Below are positions 54,203 through 63,608 of a stretch of DNA of 64,000 nucleotides, piece by piece. The first letter of the stretch is position 1. Every line of letters begins with the position of its first letter. The notes beneath the pieces are model-generated. The model was not told the DNA's origin and searched no databases. It saw only the letters and a program-made list of their open reading frames with translations. The translations under genes were made by a program, and so were the position numbers. The stretch lies in the NCBI RefSeq assembly GCF_003721595.1, contig NZ_RJJR01000013.1, positions 1 to 64,000 of the forward strand, in the 5' to 3' direction. The DNA is from Hanamia caeni. Its GTDB lineage: Bacteria > Bacteroidota > Bacteroidia > Chitinophagales > Chitinophagaceae.

Positions 54203-55240
54203 TTAATAACTCCAGAGATTCTGTTCGTAATTAAATATTTCATTTTGAATTTTTTCTCCCTGTAATAACTGGAGAATAGGCCTGTCCTTTAACCCTGTCT
54301 GATTCTTCAGATAAGTATCGAATGGATTATCGAGCGTGCTTTTAATAATTCTTCCATGAAACATTCTTGATTCAAACAGGTCTTCCCAGGTCATACGGGC
54401 TCCGTAGTTCTTTCCGTTATACACATAATACTTTGCGAAAATCGGGCGCATATCAGGATAATATACCCAGAAAAGTTCAGTCTCTCCAAGATCTACCCCG
54501 GAAGCGGTTATCACTCTTTTTACTGGAGCAATGCCAAGGATTCTCCAAAACAATCTTGAACTTTGTTTGTCAAAAATTACTTCTTCCTTAATATGAAACT
54601 TATAGAAAGAATCAAGGTTAACCTCCTGTGTGGTTTCTTTATTGCCAATTACGTTTCCAAGTGAATCATAAATTGGAACAGTAACCGTCCCTCCGGAAAT
54701 AGCTTTTGCTACTTCGGCTTTAGTCATTGGTGTGGTGAAACGATCGTCAATAGCATTAAAAGCCGTAACCCCGCCATTGTCCGGCCCATCCTGGATGGCT
54801 TTTAGAAGAATAGATATGAATCTCTGGTTTCCGTTATCCTCATTTGCTGAGTAGCGGAAAGGAAGGTTGATCTTTTCACGGGTATCTATTTCACGCCACA
54901 ACCTTTCATCGTATGCAGCATCTTCTTGTCTTAACTGCTGATAAGGAAGCGGTGTCCTTTCCGTAATCAATCCGTTGTGAATGTCGAGAGCTGTTTCAGG
55001 CCGTAAAGAGGGCTTTACAGATTCGATAGGAAGACTGTCAACCGGAGGTGGAGGAGGCGCTATCACGGTGGCTGTATCAACTAAGGTTGGGTTGATAGTA
55101 GCGTTTGATTTTTCCGAGGTGGTTTTCTGCGCTGTAGCCCGTTTTTTAACCGTGCGCTTCTTTGCCTGGCCATTTGCAACATTGGATAATATTCCAAAGG
55201 AAAGCACCAGCATCAGAATTCTTAATGAGATAATTTTCAT
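54203..55240 (-). CDS. gldN: Gliding motility/T9SS protein GldN
   Basis: GldN (PorN) is a periplasmic part of the type IX secretion core and binds GldK to form the outer ring. The 345-residue protein has a signal peptide (cleaved after NGQA, residue ~25), a basic then Pro-rich linker (APPPPPVDSLP near 62), and the conserved domain with YDERLWREIDTREKINLPF near 108 and ELFWVYYPDMRPIFAKYYVYN near 258. It is last in the gldK-L-M-N order on the minus strand, 20 bases after gldM. Confidence 0.95.
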   Translation of the reverse strand: MKIISLRILMLVLSFGILSNVANGQAKKRTVKKRATAQKTTSEKSNATINPTLVDTATVIAPPPPPVDSLPIESVKPSLRPETALDIHNGLITERTPLPYQQLRQEDAAYDERLWREIDTREKINLPFRYSANEDNGNQRFISILLKAIQDGPDNGGVTAFNAIDDRFTTPMTKAEVAKAISGGTVTVPIYDSLGNVIGNKETTQEVNLDSFYKFHIKEEVIFDKQSSRLFWRILGIAPVKRVITASGVDLGETELFWVYYPDMRPIFAKYYVYNGKNYGARMTWEDLFESRMFHGRIIKSTLDNPFDTYLKNQTGLKDRPILQLLQGEKIQNEIFNYEQNLWSY

Positions 55241-55260
55241 AGCCTTTTATTTATTCTATT

Positions 55261-56790
55261 TTAGTACAATATAAACCCTGGTCCCGGAATACTTCTCACT
55301 ACGCCATCAGGCCCCTGCACTTTTACATTATCAAAGGTTACTGAGGTACCGGGAATGCATCTCTGTAAAAAACCTTTCACAGCCTCCAAACTTCCTCCAT
55401 GTATTTCTGCTGATTGCGTATTTGGAAAGTTAGCACCTGTAAAATACATTGTTGCGCTTACAATGTTAAAATGTGCGTCGAAATCAAAATTTTCTAAATC
55501 AGCACGGGCGAAACTCTGGTTTTTGAAAACCACTGATTGAATTCTTCCGCCACCGCTTGGGCCTACTTTTACAACCGGGTCAGGAATTCTTTTTACCCTG
55601 AAGTCGTAGGTGCTTGCTTTTCCATCGGCATTTACTGTGATAGATGCCTTTCCAACCTGGCTCACTTTTACAGTGTATTTGCCTGGTCCTCCGGCAGCCG
55701 TCAATGAACCGCCAGCCATAGATACTTTTGTTTTGTCCCAACCAGTTCCTGATGAAATGGTTACCGGGTTTGGAACACCGATGTAAAATACATTCATTTT
55801 ATCCAACATCACCGCTGCACCGCCTGGAGTTCCTACGGTATAGGTTAATGTTTGATGAACCGGCACTGGTTTGCCATCCTCACCAATGAACGAACCATTA
55901 ATCTGTATAGAATGGTCGCCGGCTCCACTTACTGTAGTAGTGTAGGTGCCCTGGCCGTTTACCATATTTACTGGTTGTCCATTAATAGTTATATTACTCT
56001 TCACGCTGGAACTGTATGCTCCTACGCCCGCTGTAACTTTTAGTTCCTGCCCGGGCATTAAGTAAGTTGAATTAGCACCAACAATTACGCCCACCTGGTC
56101 CATATGAACTTCCACCGCTCCGATTTGGGAATGGCAATAAGTTACCACCATATTTTCAGCATTTTTGATACTGTTTTGGAACTTACTAAGCATAGTAAGC
56201 GCTGCAACAGTAGGAGTCATGTGAAAATACATTTGAGTAAAATCCTTGTGTTGTCCTTCCCTGGTTTTAAAATCTTTGGTTTCGGTATTTACCGGAAAAT
56301 TGTTTTCAAATTGCTTTCTGATTGCGGGATCAATGTTTAGCATGTTTTGCTTATAAGCATCAAGTCTTGCCTTTAATCTTTCCCCTTCTTTATTTGTTTC
56401 AAAAAGACGGGTGGAGGCGTCGAGGTTATCTTCCCTGTAATCTTCGGTTCCATCTGGTTTAATACGAAGGTCCGCTGCCTTTTTGAGAGCCAGTTTCAAA
56501 CTGTCGAGATAAGACATCATATCAGATGACAATTGTTTTGCCGTCATTGCCTTTGGCTCCCAAATTCCTGCCTTTTCTTGAGATTGAGGCTCTTTAAGTT
56601 TCTCTTCAAGTGATTTATACAAAGTATTATTGGATCCGGCTATAATTTTGTTAGAGGCAATTAAGCTTGTGTCAACAACCTTAAATGCATTAATCACCTC
56701 GTTTGATACATTCAGGGCAAGTATGGCTGTAAGTACCAGGTACATTACATTTATCATTTTTTGCCGTGGATCTCTAGGTAGTCCTGCCAT
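55261..56790 (-). CDS. gldM: Gliding motility/T9SS protein GldM
   Basis: GldM (PorM) spans the periplasm and, with GldL, converts proton flow into motion and secretion. The 509-residue protein starts with PRDPRQKMINVMYLVLTAILALNVS, the characteristic single inner-membrane helix with its amphipathic start. Four periplasmic Ig-like domains follow (about 30-230 helical, then 230-320, 320-405 and 405-509). The operon position, 55 bases after gldL and 20 before gldN, is the standard order. Confidence 0.97.
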   Translation of the reverse strand: MAGLPRDPRQKMINVMYLVLTAILALNVSNEVINAFKVVDTSLIASNKIIAGSNNTLYKSLEEKLKEPQSQEKAGIWEPKAMTAKQLSSDMMSYLDSLKLALKKAADLRIKPDGTEDYREDNLDASTRLFETNKEGERLKARLDAYKQNMLNIDPAIRKQFENNFPVNTETKDFKTREGQHKDFTQMYFHMTPTVAALTMLSKFQNSIKNAENMVVTYCHSQIGAVEVHMDQVGVIVGANSTYLMPGQELKVTAGVGAYSSSVKSNITINGQPVNMVNGQGTYTTTVSGAGDHSIQINGSFIGEDGKPVPVHQTLTYTVGTPGGAAVMLDKMNVFYIGVPNPVTISSGTGWDKTKVSMAGGSLTAAGGPGKYTVKVSQVGKASITVNADGKASTYDFRVKRIPDPVVKVGPSGGGRIQSVVFKNQSFARADLENFDFDAHFNIVSATMYFTGANFPNTQSAEIHGGSLEAVKGFLQRCIPGTSVTFDNVKVQGPDGVVRSIPGPGFILY

Positions 56791-56845
56791 TTTTATTTAT
56801 TTTTCTGGGTGGTTTGGATTTTAGAATTTTGGATTATTTATCGGT

Positions 56846-57667
56846 TTACTGTCTTCCCTGCATTGCGCTAAGCATGTTTCCATACACCTGGTTTAATTTA
56901 CCCAAATTATTGGCAAGGGCATTTATCTGTGCTTTAGTAGCTTGCGCGTCATCTACTGTGGCAACCATTACTTCACTGGCTTTGGCCATTTTTCCATAAA
57001 AGCTGTTCAAAGTTTTCAGATGATTGTTGCTTTCAGTAAGCTCCAGCTCATAGATGCTATTCAGTGAACCAAGATTTTTGGTCAGCACCTGCACTTGCTC
57101 ATGAAATCCTTTTGCGCTGTCTGCTGCACTATTAAAGTTGCTCATGGTATTCGCAGAATTGGTATAAGCATCTTTCATTAATCCAAGCGCATTAGTAGCT
57201 TCTTTGGTTTTTGCAGAAAAATCACCGGTACTTTTTACAACATCACCTACTTCGCCAATCTGGCTAACGGTGACTCCGAGCTTTTGGAAATTTTCGCTAA
57301 GCCTTTTCATGTTTGCAGGGGTGATGTCGGCATCTTTCATCATTTTTTCCATCGATTGTAATGCAGGATTTCCTTCGGAAACGGCATGCACTGCAGGCGC
57401 GTGAGCTACATCGTGCGGTTTTGGTTTTACCCACTCAATAACGGCATATACCAGGAATATGGCGGTTTCAGTCCACATACCTACCGTAAGCATCGTGTCT
57501 GCATAGCTTTGATGGGTTAGTTTTGCCCAGGCGGCGAAAATTACTACTGCTGCACCGGCACTTACCAGTACGTCTATCAATGTCAGGAAATTTCTTTTAG
57601 GTTGTTGAATCATAACAGGGTTGGGTTTTTTAATTTTAAGGTTTTGTTTTTCTTTGTTGGTTCGCAC
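56846..57667 (-). CDS. gldL: Gliding motility/T9SS motor protein GldL
   Basis: GldL (PorL) forms the inner-membrane motor pentamer with GldM. The 273-residue protein has two hydrophobic helices near the N-terminus (LIDVLVSAGAAVVIFAAWAKL, then MLTVGMWTETAIFLVYAVIEWVKP). The Glu in TETAIFLVY is the position known to matter for proton transfer in family members. A long helical cytoplasmic tail follows. The ATG at 57667 precedes 17 polar residues, somewhat longer than usual; the ATG at 57613 (MIQQPKRN) is an alternative. Confidence 0.95.
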   Translation of the reverse strand: MRTNKEKQNLKIKKPNPVMIQQPKRNFLTLIDVLVSAGAAVVIFAAWAKLTHQSYADTMLTVGMWTETAIFLVYAVIEWVKPKPHDVAHAPAVHAVSEGNPALQSMEKMMKDADITPANMKRLSENFQKLGVTVSQIGEVGDVVKSTGDFSAKTKEATNALGLMKDAYTNSANTMSNFNSAADSAKGFHEQVQVLTKNLGSLNSIYELELTESNNHLKTLNSFYGKMAKASEVMVATVDDAQATKAQINALANNLGKLNQVYGNMLSAMQGRQ

Positions 57668-57769
57668 AAAAAATGCCTATATTAATTACTTTTAAAATAA
57701 CAATTAATACAGGCAGTAAAATGTTGAACTAAAATTTTTCTATGAAATATTATTTAATGATATTTTAAT

Positions 57770-59056
57770 TTATTTTTTGCCTTTTTTGCTGGTTGCTGGC
57801 GGCAAGTCAATTACACAGCGGAATCCGATATATGACTTGGCCGTATCCTGATATTCGAAAGTGCGGGTGCTGGTACGAAGAAAAAATCCAACATCTTTCC
57901 AACTTCCGCCGCGAATAACTTTACGTTTCATTCGGGGGGCATCCTGGTCTTTTGCATTCCATCTTACGTCCGGGTTCATATCAGATTGAAAATTGTAGCT
58001 TCCTTCATAATAAAGAGATGATGTCCATTCTGCTACGTTTCCTGCCATACAGTATAGTCCAAAGTCATTTGGCCAGTAAGCATCCGCTCTTACAGTGTAA
58101 AATCCGCCATCTTCAGGATAATTACCTCTGCCTGGTTTGAAGTTTGCCAGTAAACATCCTTTTCTGTTTCTCAGGTAAGGGCCGCCCCATGGATATGGAG
58201 TTTGTGATCTTCCACCTCTTGCCGCATATTCCCATTGAGCTTCCGTTGGCAGCCTGAAATTAGTTTCAGTAGCTCTGTTCTTGCTGATCAAATAAGAATT
58301 TAAAGTTTCTGTTCTCCATTCGCAGAAAGCATTTGCCTGCTTCCAGTTTACGCCTACCACCGGATAGTTTCCAAATGCAGGGTGGTTGTAATATTGCTTG
58401 GCCATCGGCTCATTATACGAATATGCGAAATCTCTTACCCAAACCAATGTATCAGGGTAAATCGGAATGTCTTTCTTGATGATAAAAGTGCTACGTGGTA
58501 CATTCGGATCCTTATTTCCTGCCGCTGCAGCATAATCAAAAGTTTCAGAATGATATACCAGCTTATTAGCGTCAATCTCTTTTTTACCAAATATCCGGTT
58601 GTCAGGGGTAACGATGATAGCATCAATTTTCTCTAATGTTGCTTTGTCGTTCCACTTGATGGTTTTCATTTTTGCCTGGTCTATATATTCATTTCCATCG
58701 GCGCCTTGTTTTACGAATCCCATTAATTTAGCTGCGATAGAATCACGAACGTAATTCGTAAACTGACGATATTCATTATTGGTAATTTCTGTGGCATCCA
58801 TCCAGAAACCACTGATTGACACCTGTTTGTTTCGTGCTGTAAATGTGTAGTTCACATCTTCATCGCTTGGGCCCATGTGGAAAGTTCCCGGCGGAACGTA
58901 AATCATTCCGGGAGGTTTTGGTAAAATATACCGGCCTGCCGGAGCCACCCCATGAAGCTGGCCATCGTTAGGCAGTCCTTTGGATTTTCCAAATTTACCA
59001 CAACCGGCCAGGATAACTGCTGCAATTAGCATTGAAGTGAGAAATGTAACTTTCAT
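57770..59056 (-). CDS. gldK: Gliding motility/T9SS lipoprotein GldK
   Basis: GldK (PorK) is the outer-membrane lipoprotein of the T9SS ring. The 428-residue protein starts with a lipoprotein signal (MKVTFLTSMLIAAVILAGC, Cys19). It has an FGE-sulfatase-type fold: MIYVPPGTFHMGPSDEDVNYTF, then YPVVGVNWKQANAFCEWR near 253, FRLPTEAQWEYAARGG and RKVIRGGSWKD near 385. The catalytic Cys pair of true FGE enzymes is not expected in GldK. The start at 59056 is supported by a -7 promoter element at 59081-59088 that overlaps the longer TTG frame. It is the first gene of gldKLMN. Confidence 0.96.
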   Translation of the reverse strand: MKVTFLTSMLIAAVILAGCGKFGKSKGLPNDGQLHGVAPAGRYILPKPPGMIYVPPGTFHMGPSDEDVNYTFTARNKQVSISGFWMDATEITNNEYRQFTNYVRDSIAAKLMGFVKQGADGNEYIDQAKMKTIKWNDKATLEKIDAIIVTPDNRIFGKKEIDANKLVYHSETFDYAAAAGNKDPNVPRSTFIIKKDIPIYPDTLVWVRDFAYSYNEPMAKQYYNHPAFGNYPVVGVNWKQANAFCEWRTETLNSYLISKNRATETNFRLPTEAQWEYAARGGRSQTPYPWGGPYLRNRKGCLLANFKPGRGNYPEDGGFYTVRADAYWPNDFGLYCMAGNVAEWTSSLYYEGSYNFQSDMNPDVRWNAKDQDAPRMKRKVIRGGSWKDVGFFLRTSTRTFEYQDTAKSYIGFRCVIDLPPATSKKGKK

Positions 59057-59080
59057 ATTTTTTACATTGAAGGGTAAGGA

Positions 59081-59088
59081 CAAATGTA
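59081..59088 (-). promoter_or_regulatory. -7 element of the gldKLMN operon
   Basis: The minus strand reads TACATTTG, an exact match to TAnnTTTG, 24 bases before the gldK ATG at 59056. No clear TTG is seen at the -33 spacing. Confidence 0.55.
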
Positions 59089-59614
59089 GTGTTTATTAAG
59101 TTTTTTTGTTCGTCTTACCTGCCACTTCCCGGATATTTCCAAAGGAAGCGTGCAGTATTTAACGATGAGTAATTTTAATTATTGTAAAAATGAATCAAAT
59201 TAATTTCAAATATTCTTTTTATTAATTGCAGTAACCCAAAAAACAATTATACGATACATTTTAATAAACGCCTTTCATATAATGGTTAGTTCTAAGCAGT
59301 CAAAGAAACAATAAAACTACGAAAAAACAATTGTAAAATACAACAGCTAAATTTTTTTTTCCAGTGTCCAACTTATTCCCGGGTTTCAGTGCATCAGGTT
59401 TTATATCTTTTACCGTTCAGCACATTTATTAGCTATTGGATTACAAATGTTTATCTCCTTTATATGATTGTCCGTATTCCGTTATAAGGATTTTTTAAGA
59501 AACTATTATTAACGTGAAAATAACAAAATAAGAATTCCCAATAAATGTTGCTTTACTGGAAAAATGTATTTAAAAAGAACTGTTAATGCTCTCAAATAAA
59601 GTGCCATTAAATTG
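59089..59614. other. AT-rich divergent region between gldK and uvrA
   Basis: Roughly 530 bases of AT-rich DNA hold no credible ORF, RNA gene or terminator. Only the two flanking -7 elements were found. A homopolymer-rich segment near 59350 adds no structure I can name. Confidence 0.4.
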
Positions 59615-59622
59615 TAAATTTG
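59615..59622 (+). promoter_or_regulatory. -7 element of uvrA
   Basis: TAAATTTG matches TAnnTTTG and lies 12 bases before the uvrA ATG at 59635, so the leader would be only a few bases long. Confidence 0.5.
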
Positions 59623-59634
59623 TCAGCCTCAATT

Positions 59635-62547
59635 ATGGCCAATAAAAAGGAAACAGAAACAGCAGAAATTTTTACGGAGAACGAAAATATTGAAGTGTTT
59701 GGCGCCCGCGAACATAACCTCAAGAATATTGATATTGCTATCCCTAAAAATCAACTGGTGGTAATTACCGGAATTTCGGGTAGTGGTAAATCCTCCCTGG
59801 CTTTTGATACTATTTTTTCTGAAGGCCAGAGGCGGTACATGGAAAGTTTTTCGGCATATGCCCGCCAATTTCTGGGCGATATGGAAAGGCCGGATGTAGA
59901 CAAAATCACGGGACTTTCCCCCGTAATTTCCATCGAGCAAAAAACCACGAATAAAAATCCCAGGAGCACCGTTGGCACTGTCACGGAAGTTTATGATTTC
60001 CTGCGGTTGCTTTTTGCCCGGATAGGCGAAGCCTTTAGCTACAATACAGGAAAAAAGATGGTAAAGTGGAGCGAGGAAGAAATAGTTGAAAATATCTTGC
60101 AAAGGTTTGACAGCAGCAAAATAACAGTATTAGCACCGCTCGTCAGAGGAAGAAAAGGGCACTACCGCGAACTGTTTGAAGAAATCCGCAAAAAAGGATT
60201 TTTAAAAGTACGTCTTGATGGAGAAATTAAAGACCTGGTTCCAAAAATGCAAACGGACAGGTACAAAATTCATGATATAGAAGTAGTGGTAGACCGGCTT
60301 GCGGCAAAAAAAGAACAAAGAGTTAGATTAAGCGAAAGCGTTCAGAAAGGATTACAACTCGGCAACGGGTTATTATTTTTATTGCTGAACGACGAAAATC
60401 AGGTCGTTCAATACAGCAGGCAGTTAATGTGCGAAGCATCAGGCATTAGCTACGAAGAACCTTCCCCCAATGCATTCTCCTTTAACTCTCCTTACGGCGC
60501 TTGCCCCACTTGTAAAGGGTTGGGAAATGTGTACCAGGTAAATATGGAAGCGATTATTCCTGATAATACGCTGAGTATAAACGAAGGTGCGATAGCCCCA
60601 TTGGGAGAAGAACGGGAAGCTTTTGTTTTTAAACAGGTTCAGCAGCTTTCCAAAAAATATAAGTTCAGTTTAGACAAGCCTGTAAAAGATTTACCGGCGA
60701 AAGTTATGAATCTCGTTTTGTTTGGAAATGAGAATAAAAATAAACAAGACGATGCTGAAGGCTTTTCTTTCGATACTGATAAACCCTATTCGGATACCGA
60801 TTATGAGGGAGTGGTAAATATGATAAACCGCTGGTTTCATTCAGATAATACCAGTGAGGGGATGAGAGGCTGGGTGGAAAAATTTATGATTCTTGAGAAA
60901 TGCCCTTCATGCGGCGGGCAACGATTAAAGAAAGAAAGCCTCTGGTTTAAAGTGGACGATAAAAATATCGCCGAGCTTTCTGAAATGGACCTGGTAAAAT
61001 TGCTCGGATGGTTTAATGGAATTGAAAAAAGGCTAACAGAAAAACAAAATATAATCGCAAGGGATATCCTGAAAGAAATCAGGGAACGGATTCAATTTCT
61101 GCTTGATGTCGGGCTGACGTATCTTTCCCTAAACCGCCCTACCAAAAGCCTTAGTGGTGGTGAGTCGCAGCGAATCAGGCTTGCTACCCAGATAGGATCG
61201 CAATTGCAGGGAATCACCTATATTCTTGATGAGCCAAGCATTGGCCTACATCAGCGGGATAACCATCAGTTGATAAAGGCGTTAAAGAATTTAAGAGATA
61301 TCGGCAACAGCGTATTAGTGGTGGAACATGATAAAGATATAATGCTTGCCGCCGATTATCTTGTGGATATTGGCCCGGACGCCGGAAAGCATGGCGGAGA
61401 AGTGGTGGCCAAAGCAACTCCGCGCAATTTTCTGAAATTAGAAACCCTTACCTCTTCCTATCTCAACGGTGAAGTTGAAATCAAAATTCCTTCTTCGAGA
61501 CGAAAAGGCAATGGCCATTCCCTTGTGTTGAAAGGCGCTTCAGGCAATAATTTAAAAGAGGTTACTGCTACATTTCCTCTGGGAAAATTTATTTGTGTTA
61601 CCGGCGTAAGCGGCAGCGGAAAATCTACCCTCATAAATGAAACTTTATACCCGATACTAAGCGTTCATGCTTATAAGAGTAAAATGACTCCCTTGCCTTT
61701 TAAAAAAGTAGAAGGCCTGGAATATATTGATAAAGTAGTGGAAATAGACCAATCGCCCATTGGCCGCACTCCGAGGAGTAACCCAGCTACTTACTGTGGA
61801 TTTTTTACAGATATAAGAACACTTTTTGCCGCGATACCCGAAGCAAAAATCCGTGGTTATAAACCCGGCCGTTTTTCATTCAATGTAAAAAGCGGCCGTT
61901 GCGATGTGTGCCAGGGCGGAGGAATGAGGGTTATTGAGATGAACTTTCTTCCTGATGTGTACGTTGAATGTGAAAAATGTAATGGCAAAAGGTATAACCG
62001 CGAAACGCTTGAAATACGATACAAAGGAAAATCTATCAGCGATGTTTTGGAAATGACCGTTGATGAAGCGGTCGAATTTTTTCAGAATGTACCTTATCTC
62101 TACAGAAAAATTAAGGTGTTGCAGGAAGTAGGCCTCGGGTATATTTCGCTGGGTCAAAGCGCGGTAACGTTAAGCGGCGGCGAAGCTCAGCGTGTAAAAC
62201 TGGCTACCGAATTAAGTAAGAGAGATACCGGCAAAACTTTTTATATTTTGGATGAACCTACCACAGGTTTACATTTTAGGGATATCCAACACCTGGCTGA
62301 TGTGCTTAATAAGTTGGTAGACCGTGGAAACACAGTGTTGGTAATTGAGCATAATATGGATATCATAAAAATTGCTGATCATATCATTGATTTGGGGCCC
62401 GAAGGTGGAGAAGCAGGTGGAGAAATTCTGTTTGAAGGCACCCCTGAAAAACTTCTTGAGATTAAAAGAAGCTTTACTGCTGAATTTTTAAAATCAGAAC
62501 TTAAACCTGTCAAAAAACTCAAGGGTTCTGCTTATCAGAATGTGTGA
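59635..62547 (+). CDS. uvrA: Excinuclease ABC subunit UvrA
   Basis: UvrA finds DNA damage and loads UvrB in nucleotide excision repair. From the ATG at 59635 (MANKKE) it has 970 residues. The first nucleotide site has GISGSGKSSLAFDT near 42, the second GVSGSGKSTLINET near 658. Zinc-finger Cys pairs are CPTC and CPSC in the first half and CDVC...CEKC in the second. ABC signature LSGGE occurs in SLSGGESQRIRLATQ and TLSGGEAQRVKLATE. An earlier TTG start at 59620 falls inside the -7 element. The 3' end overlaps the convergent beta-barrel gene by 13 bases. Confidence 0.98.
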   Translation: MANKKETETAEIFTENENIEVFGAREHNLKNIDIAIPKNQLVVITGISGSGKSSLAFDTIFSEGQRRYMESFSAYARQFLGDMERPDVDKITGLSPVISIEQKTTNKNPRSTVGTVTEVYDFLRLLFARIGEAFSYNTGKKMVKWSEEEIVENILQRFDSSKITVLAPLVRGRKGHYRELFEEIRKKGFLKVRLDGEIKDLVPKMQTDRYKIHDIEVVVDRLAAKKEQRVRLSESVQKGLQLGNGLLFLLLNDENQVVQYSRQLMCEASGISYEEPSPNAFSFNSPYGACPTCKGLGNVYQVNMEAIIPDNTLSINEGAIAPLGEEREAFVFKQVQQLSKKYKFSLDKPVKDLPAKVMNLVLFGNENKNKQDDAEGFSFDTDKPYSDTDYEGVVNMINRWFHSDNTSEGMRGWVEKFMILEKCPSCGGQRLKKESLWFKVDDKNIAELSEMDLVKLLGWFNGIEKRLTEKQNIIARDILKEIRERIQFLLDVGLTYLSLNRPTKSLSGGESQRIRLATQIGSQLQGITYILDEPSIGLHQRDNHQLIKALKNLRDIGNSVLVVEHDKDIMLAADYLVDIGPDAGKHGGEVVAKATPRNFLKLETLTSSYLNGEVEIKIPSSRRKGNGHSLVLKGASGNNLKEVTATFPLGKFICVTGVSGSGKSTLINETLYPILSVHAYKSKMTPLPFKKVEGLEYIDKVVEIDQSPIGRTPRSNPATYCGFFTDIRTLFAAIPEAKIRGYKPGRFSFNVKSGRCDVCQGGGMRVIEMNFLPDVYVECEKCNGKRYNRETLEIRYKGKSISDVLEMTVDEAVEFFQNVPYLYRKIKVLQEVGLGYISLGQSAVTLSGGEAQRVKLATELSKRDTGKTFYILDEPTTGLHFRDIQHLADVLNKLVDRGNTVLVIEHNMDIIKIADHIIDLGPEGGEAGGEILFEGTPEKLLEIKRSFTAEFLKSELKPVKKLKGSAYQNV

Positions 62548-63533
62548 GGGCATTTCATTCGTTCTGCTGCGTGCCTGTCATAGCTGTTTTCAAATATTGG
62601 CCCAAGGCGGAATCCAAATTTTAAAAAAGTAGTGAAATATGAATCGTTCTGATTCGGGTTTCCACGTTGCGTGCCCGGAGAATTGCGGGTAAGCCCCGGA
62701 TTTACAATGGCAAACACTTTATCAGAAATCTGCCTGGCAACCGCCGCATCACGTGCGGTGAGGTATTTATTATACAAGTCGGGATTCACATACGTGGTGC
62801 TTACATCGTCGATATAATCTGTAAATGATTTTCTCAACAGGATTTCAAAACTCACATTCACCCTGTCTGAAATAAAATATTTTAGCCCTAAGCCCATCGG
62901 GATATTTATCTGGTTTAATGAATATTCCTTTCTTTCAGGATACTCGGCAAAGCCTTCTCCTTCGGTATGCAAAGGCCTTAGGTAATACCAAACTTTGTCA
63001 CCGTATTGATCCGTTAAAGAACCTTGTGGATTGAAATGAAAATATCCCACTCCCAGAACTCCGTAAGGCAAAATGCGGGGTTTGAAATCAGGCTCGTATA
63101 AATTTAAAAGCAATGTCGGAAAAACTTCAAAAGCAACATATGCTTCAGCGATATTGGTTCTGAAATCCAGGTTTCTTTGTTTACGGTAAAGTTCATCGTT
63201 CCCTTCTGTATTGATAATATTGTCTTTTCCTGAAAGTTTTCCGTATTGCGCAGCAAATCGAATTCCTAACCATTCGTTAGGATAGCACGCGACAAAACCA
63301 CCGGTCATTATTTGGGTTAATGGGAAATTAATGTCTTTTACAAATCTTTTGCCTTTTCCTCTATGGCCGCCGAGGTCGCCCAGGAAGAAGGAGGGGCCTA
63401 CATTGAAACCCACTTCATAGCGAGCCTTTTCGCCACTGATGATAAAAGATTGTGAATAGCTTTGGCGTGAAAACAGGCAACTTATGATTAGTATGAAATA
63501 CGCTGGCCAGATGCCTTGAATACGTTTTTTCAT
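62535..63533 (-). CDS. Outer-membrane beta-barrel-like exported protein
   Basis: The 332-residue protein has a signal peptide (MKKRIQGIWPAYFILIISCLF, cut after SYSQ). The mature part opens with KARYEVGFNVGPSFFLGDLGG and shows alternating strands with aromatic ends (YGVLGVGYFHFN, IPMGLGLKYFISDRVNVSFEILLRKSF, then TTFLKFGFRLG), typical of an eight-strand or similar outer-membrane barrel of the DUF6089-like kind. It is probably an outer-membrane protein of unknown function. Its end overlaps uvrA by 13 bases, convergent. Confidence 0.75.
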   Translation of the reverse strand: MKKRIQGIWPAYFILIISCLFSRQSYSQSFIISGEKARYEVGFNVGPSFFLGDLGGHRGKGKRFVKDINFPLTQIMTGGFVACYPNEWLGIRFAAQYGKLSGKDNIINTEGNDELYRKQRNLDFRTNIAEAYVAFEVFPTLLLNLYEPDFKPRILPYGVLGVGYFHFNPQGSLTDQYGDKVWYYLRPLHTEGEGFAEYPERKEYSLNQINIPMGLGLKYFISDRVNVSFEILLRKSFTDYIDDVSTTYVNPDLYNKYLTARDAAVARQISDKVFAIVNPGLTRNSPGTQRGNPNQNDSYFTTFLKFGFRLGPIFENSYDRHAAERMKCPHTF

Positions 63534-63608
63534 AGCTTGACTTGTTTTAGGATGAATGTTAACTGCCGGTTTTACTCCGGCAACGTCATCCCATAAACGG
63601 CCAACTAT

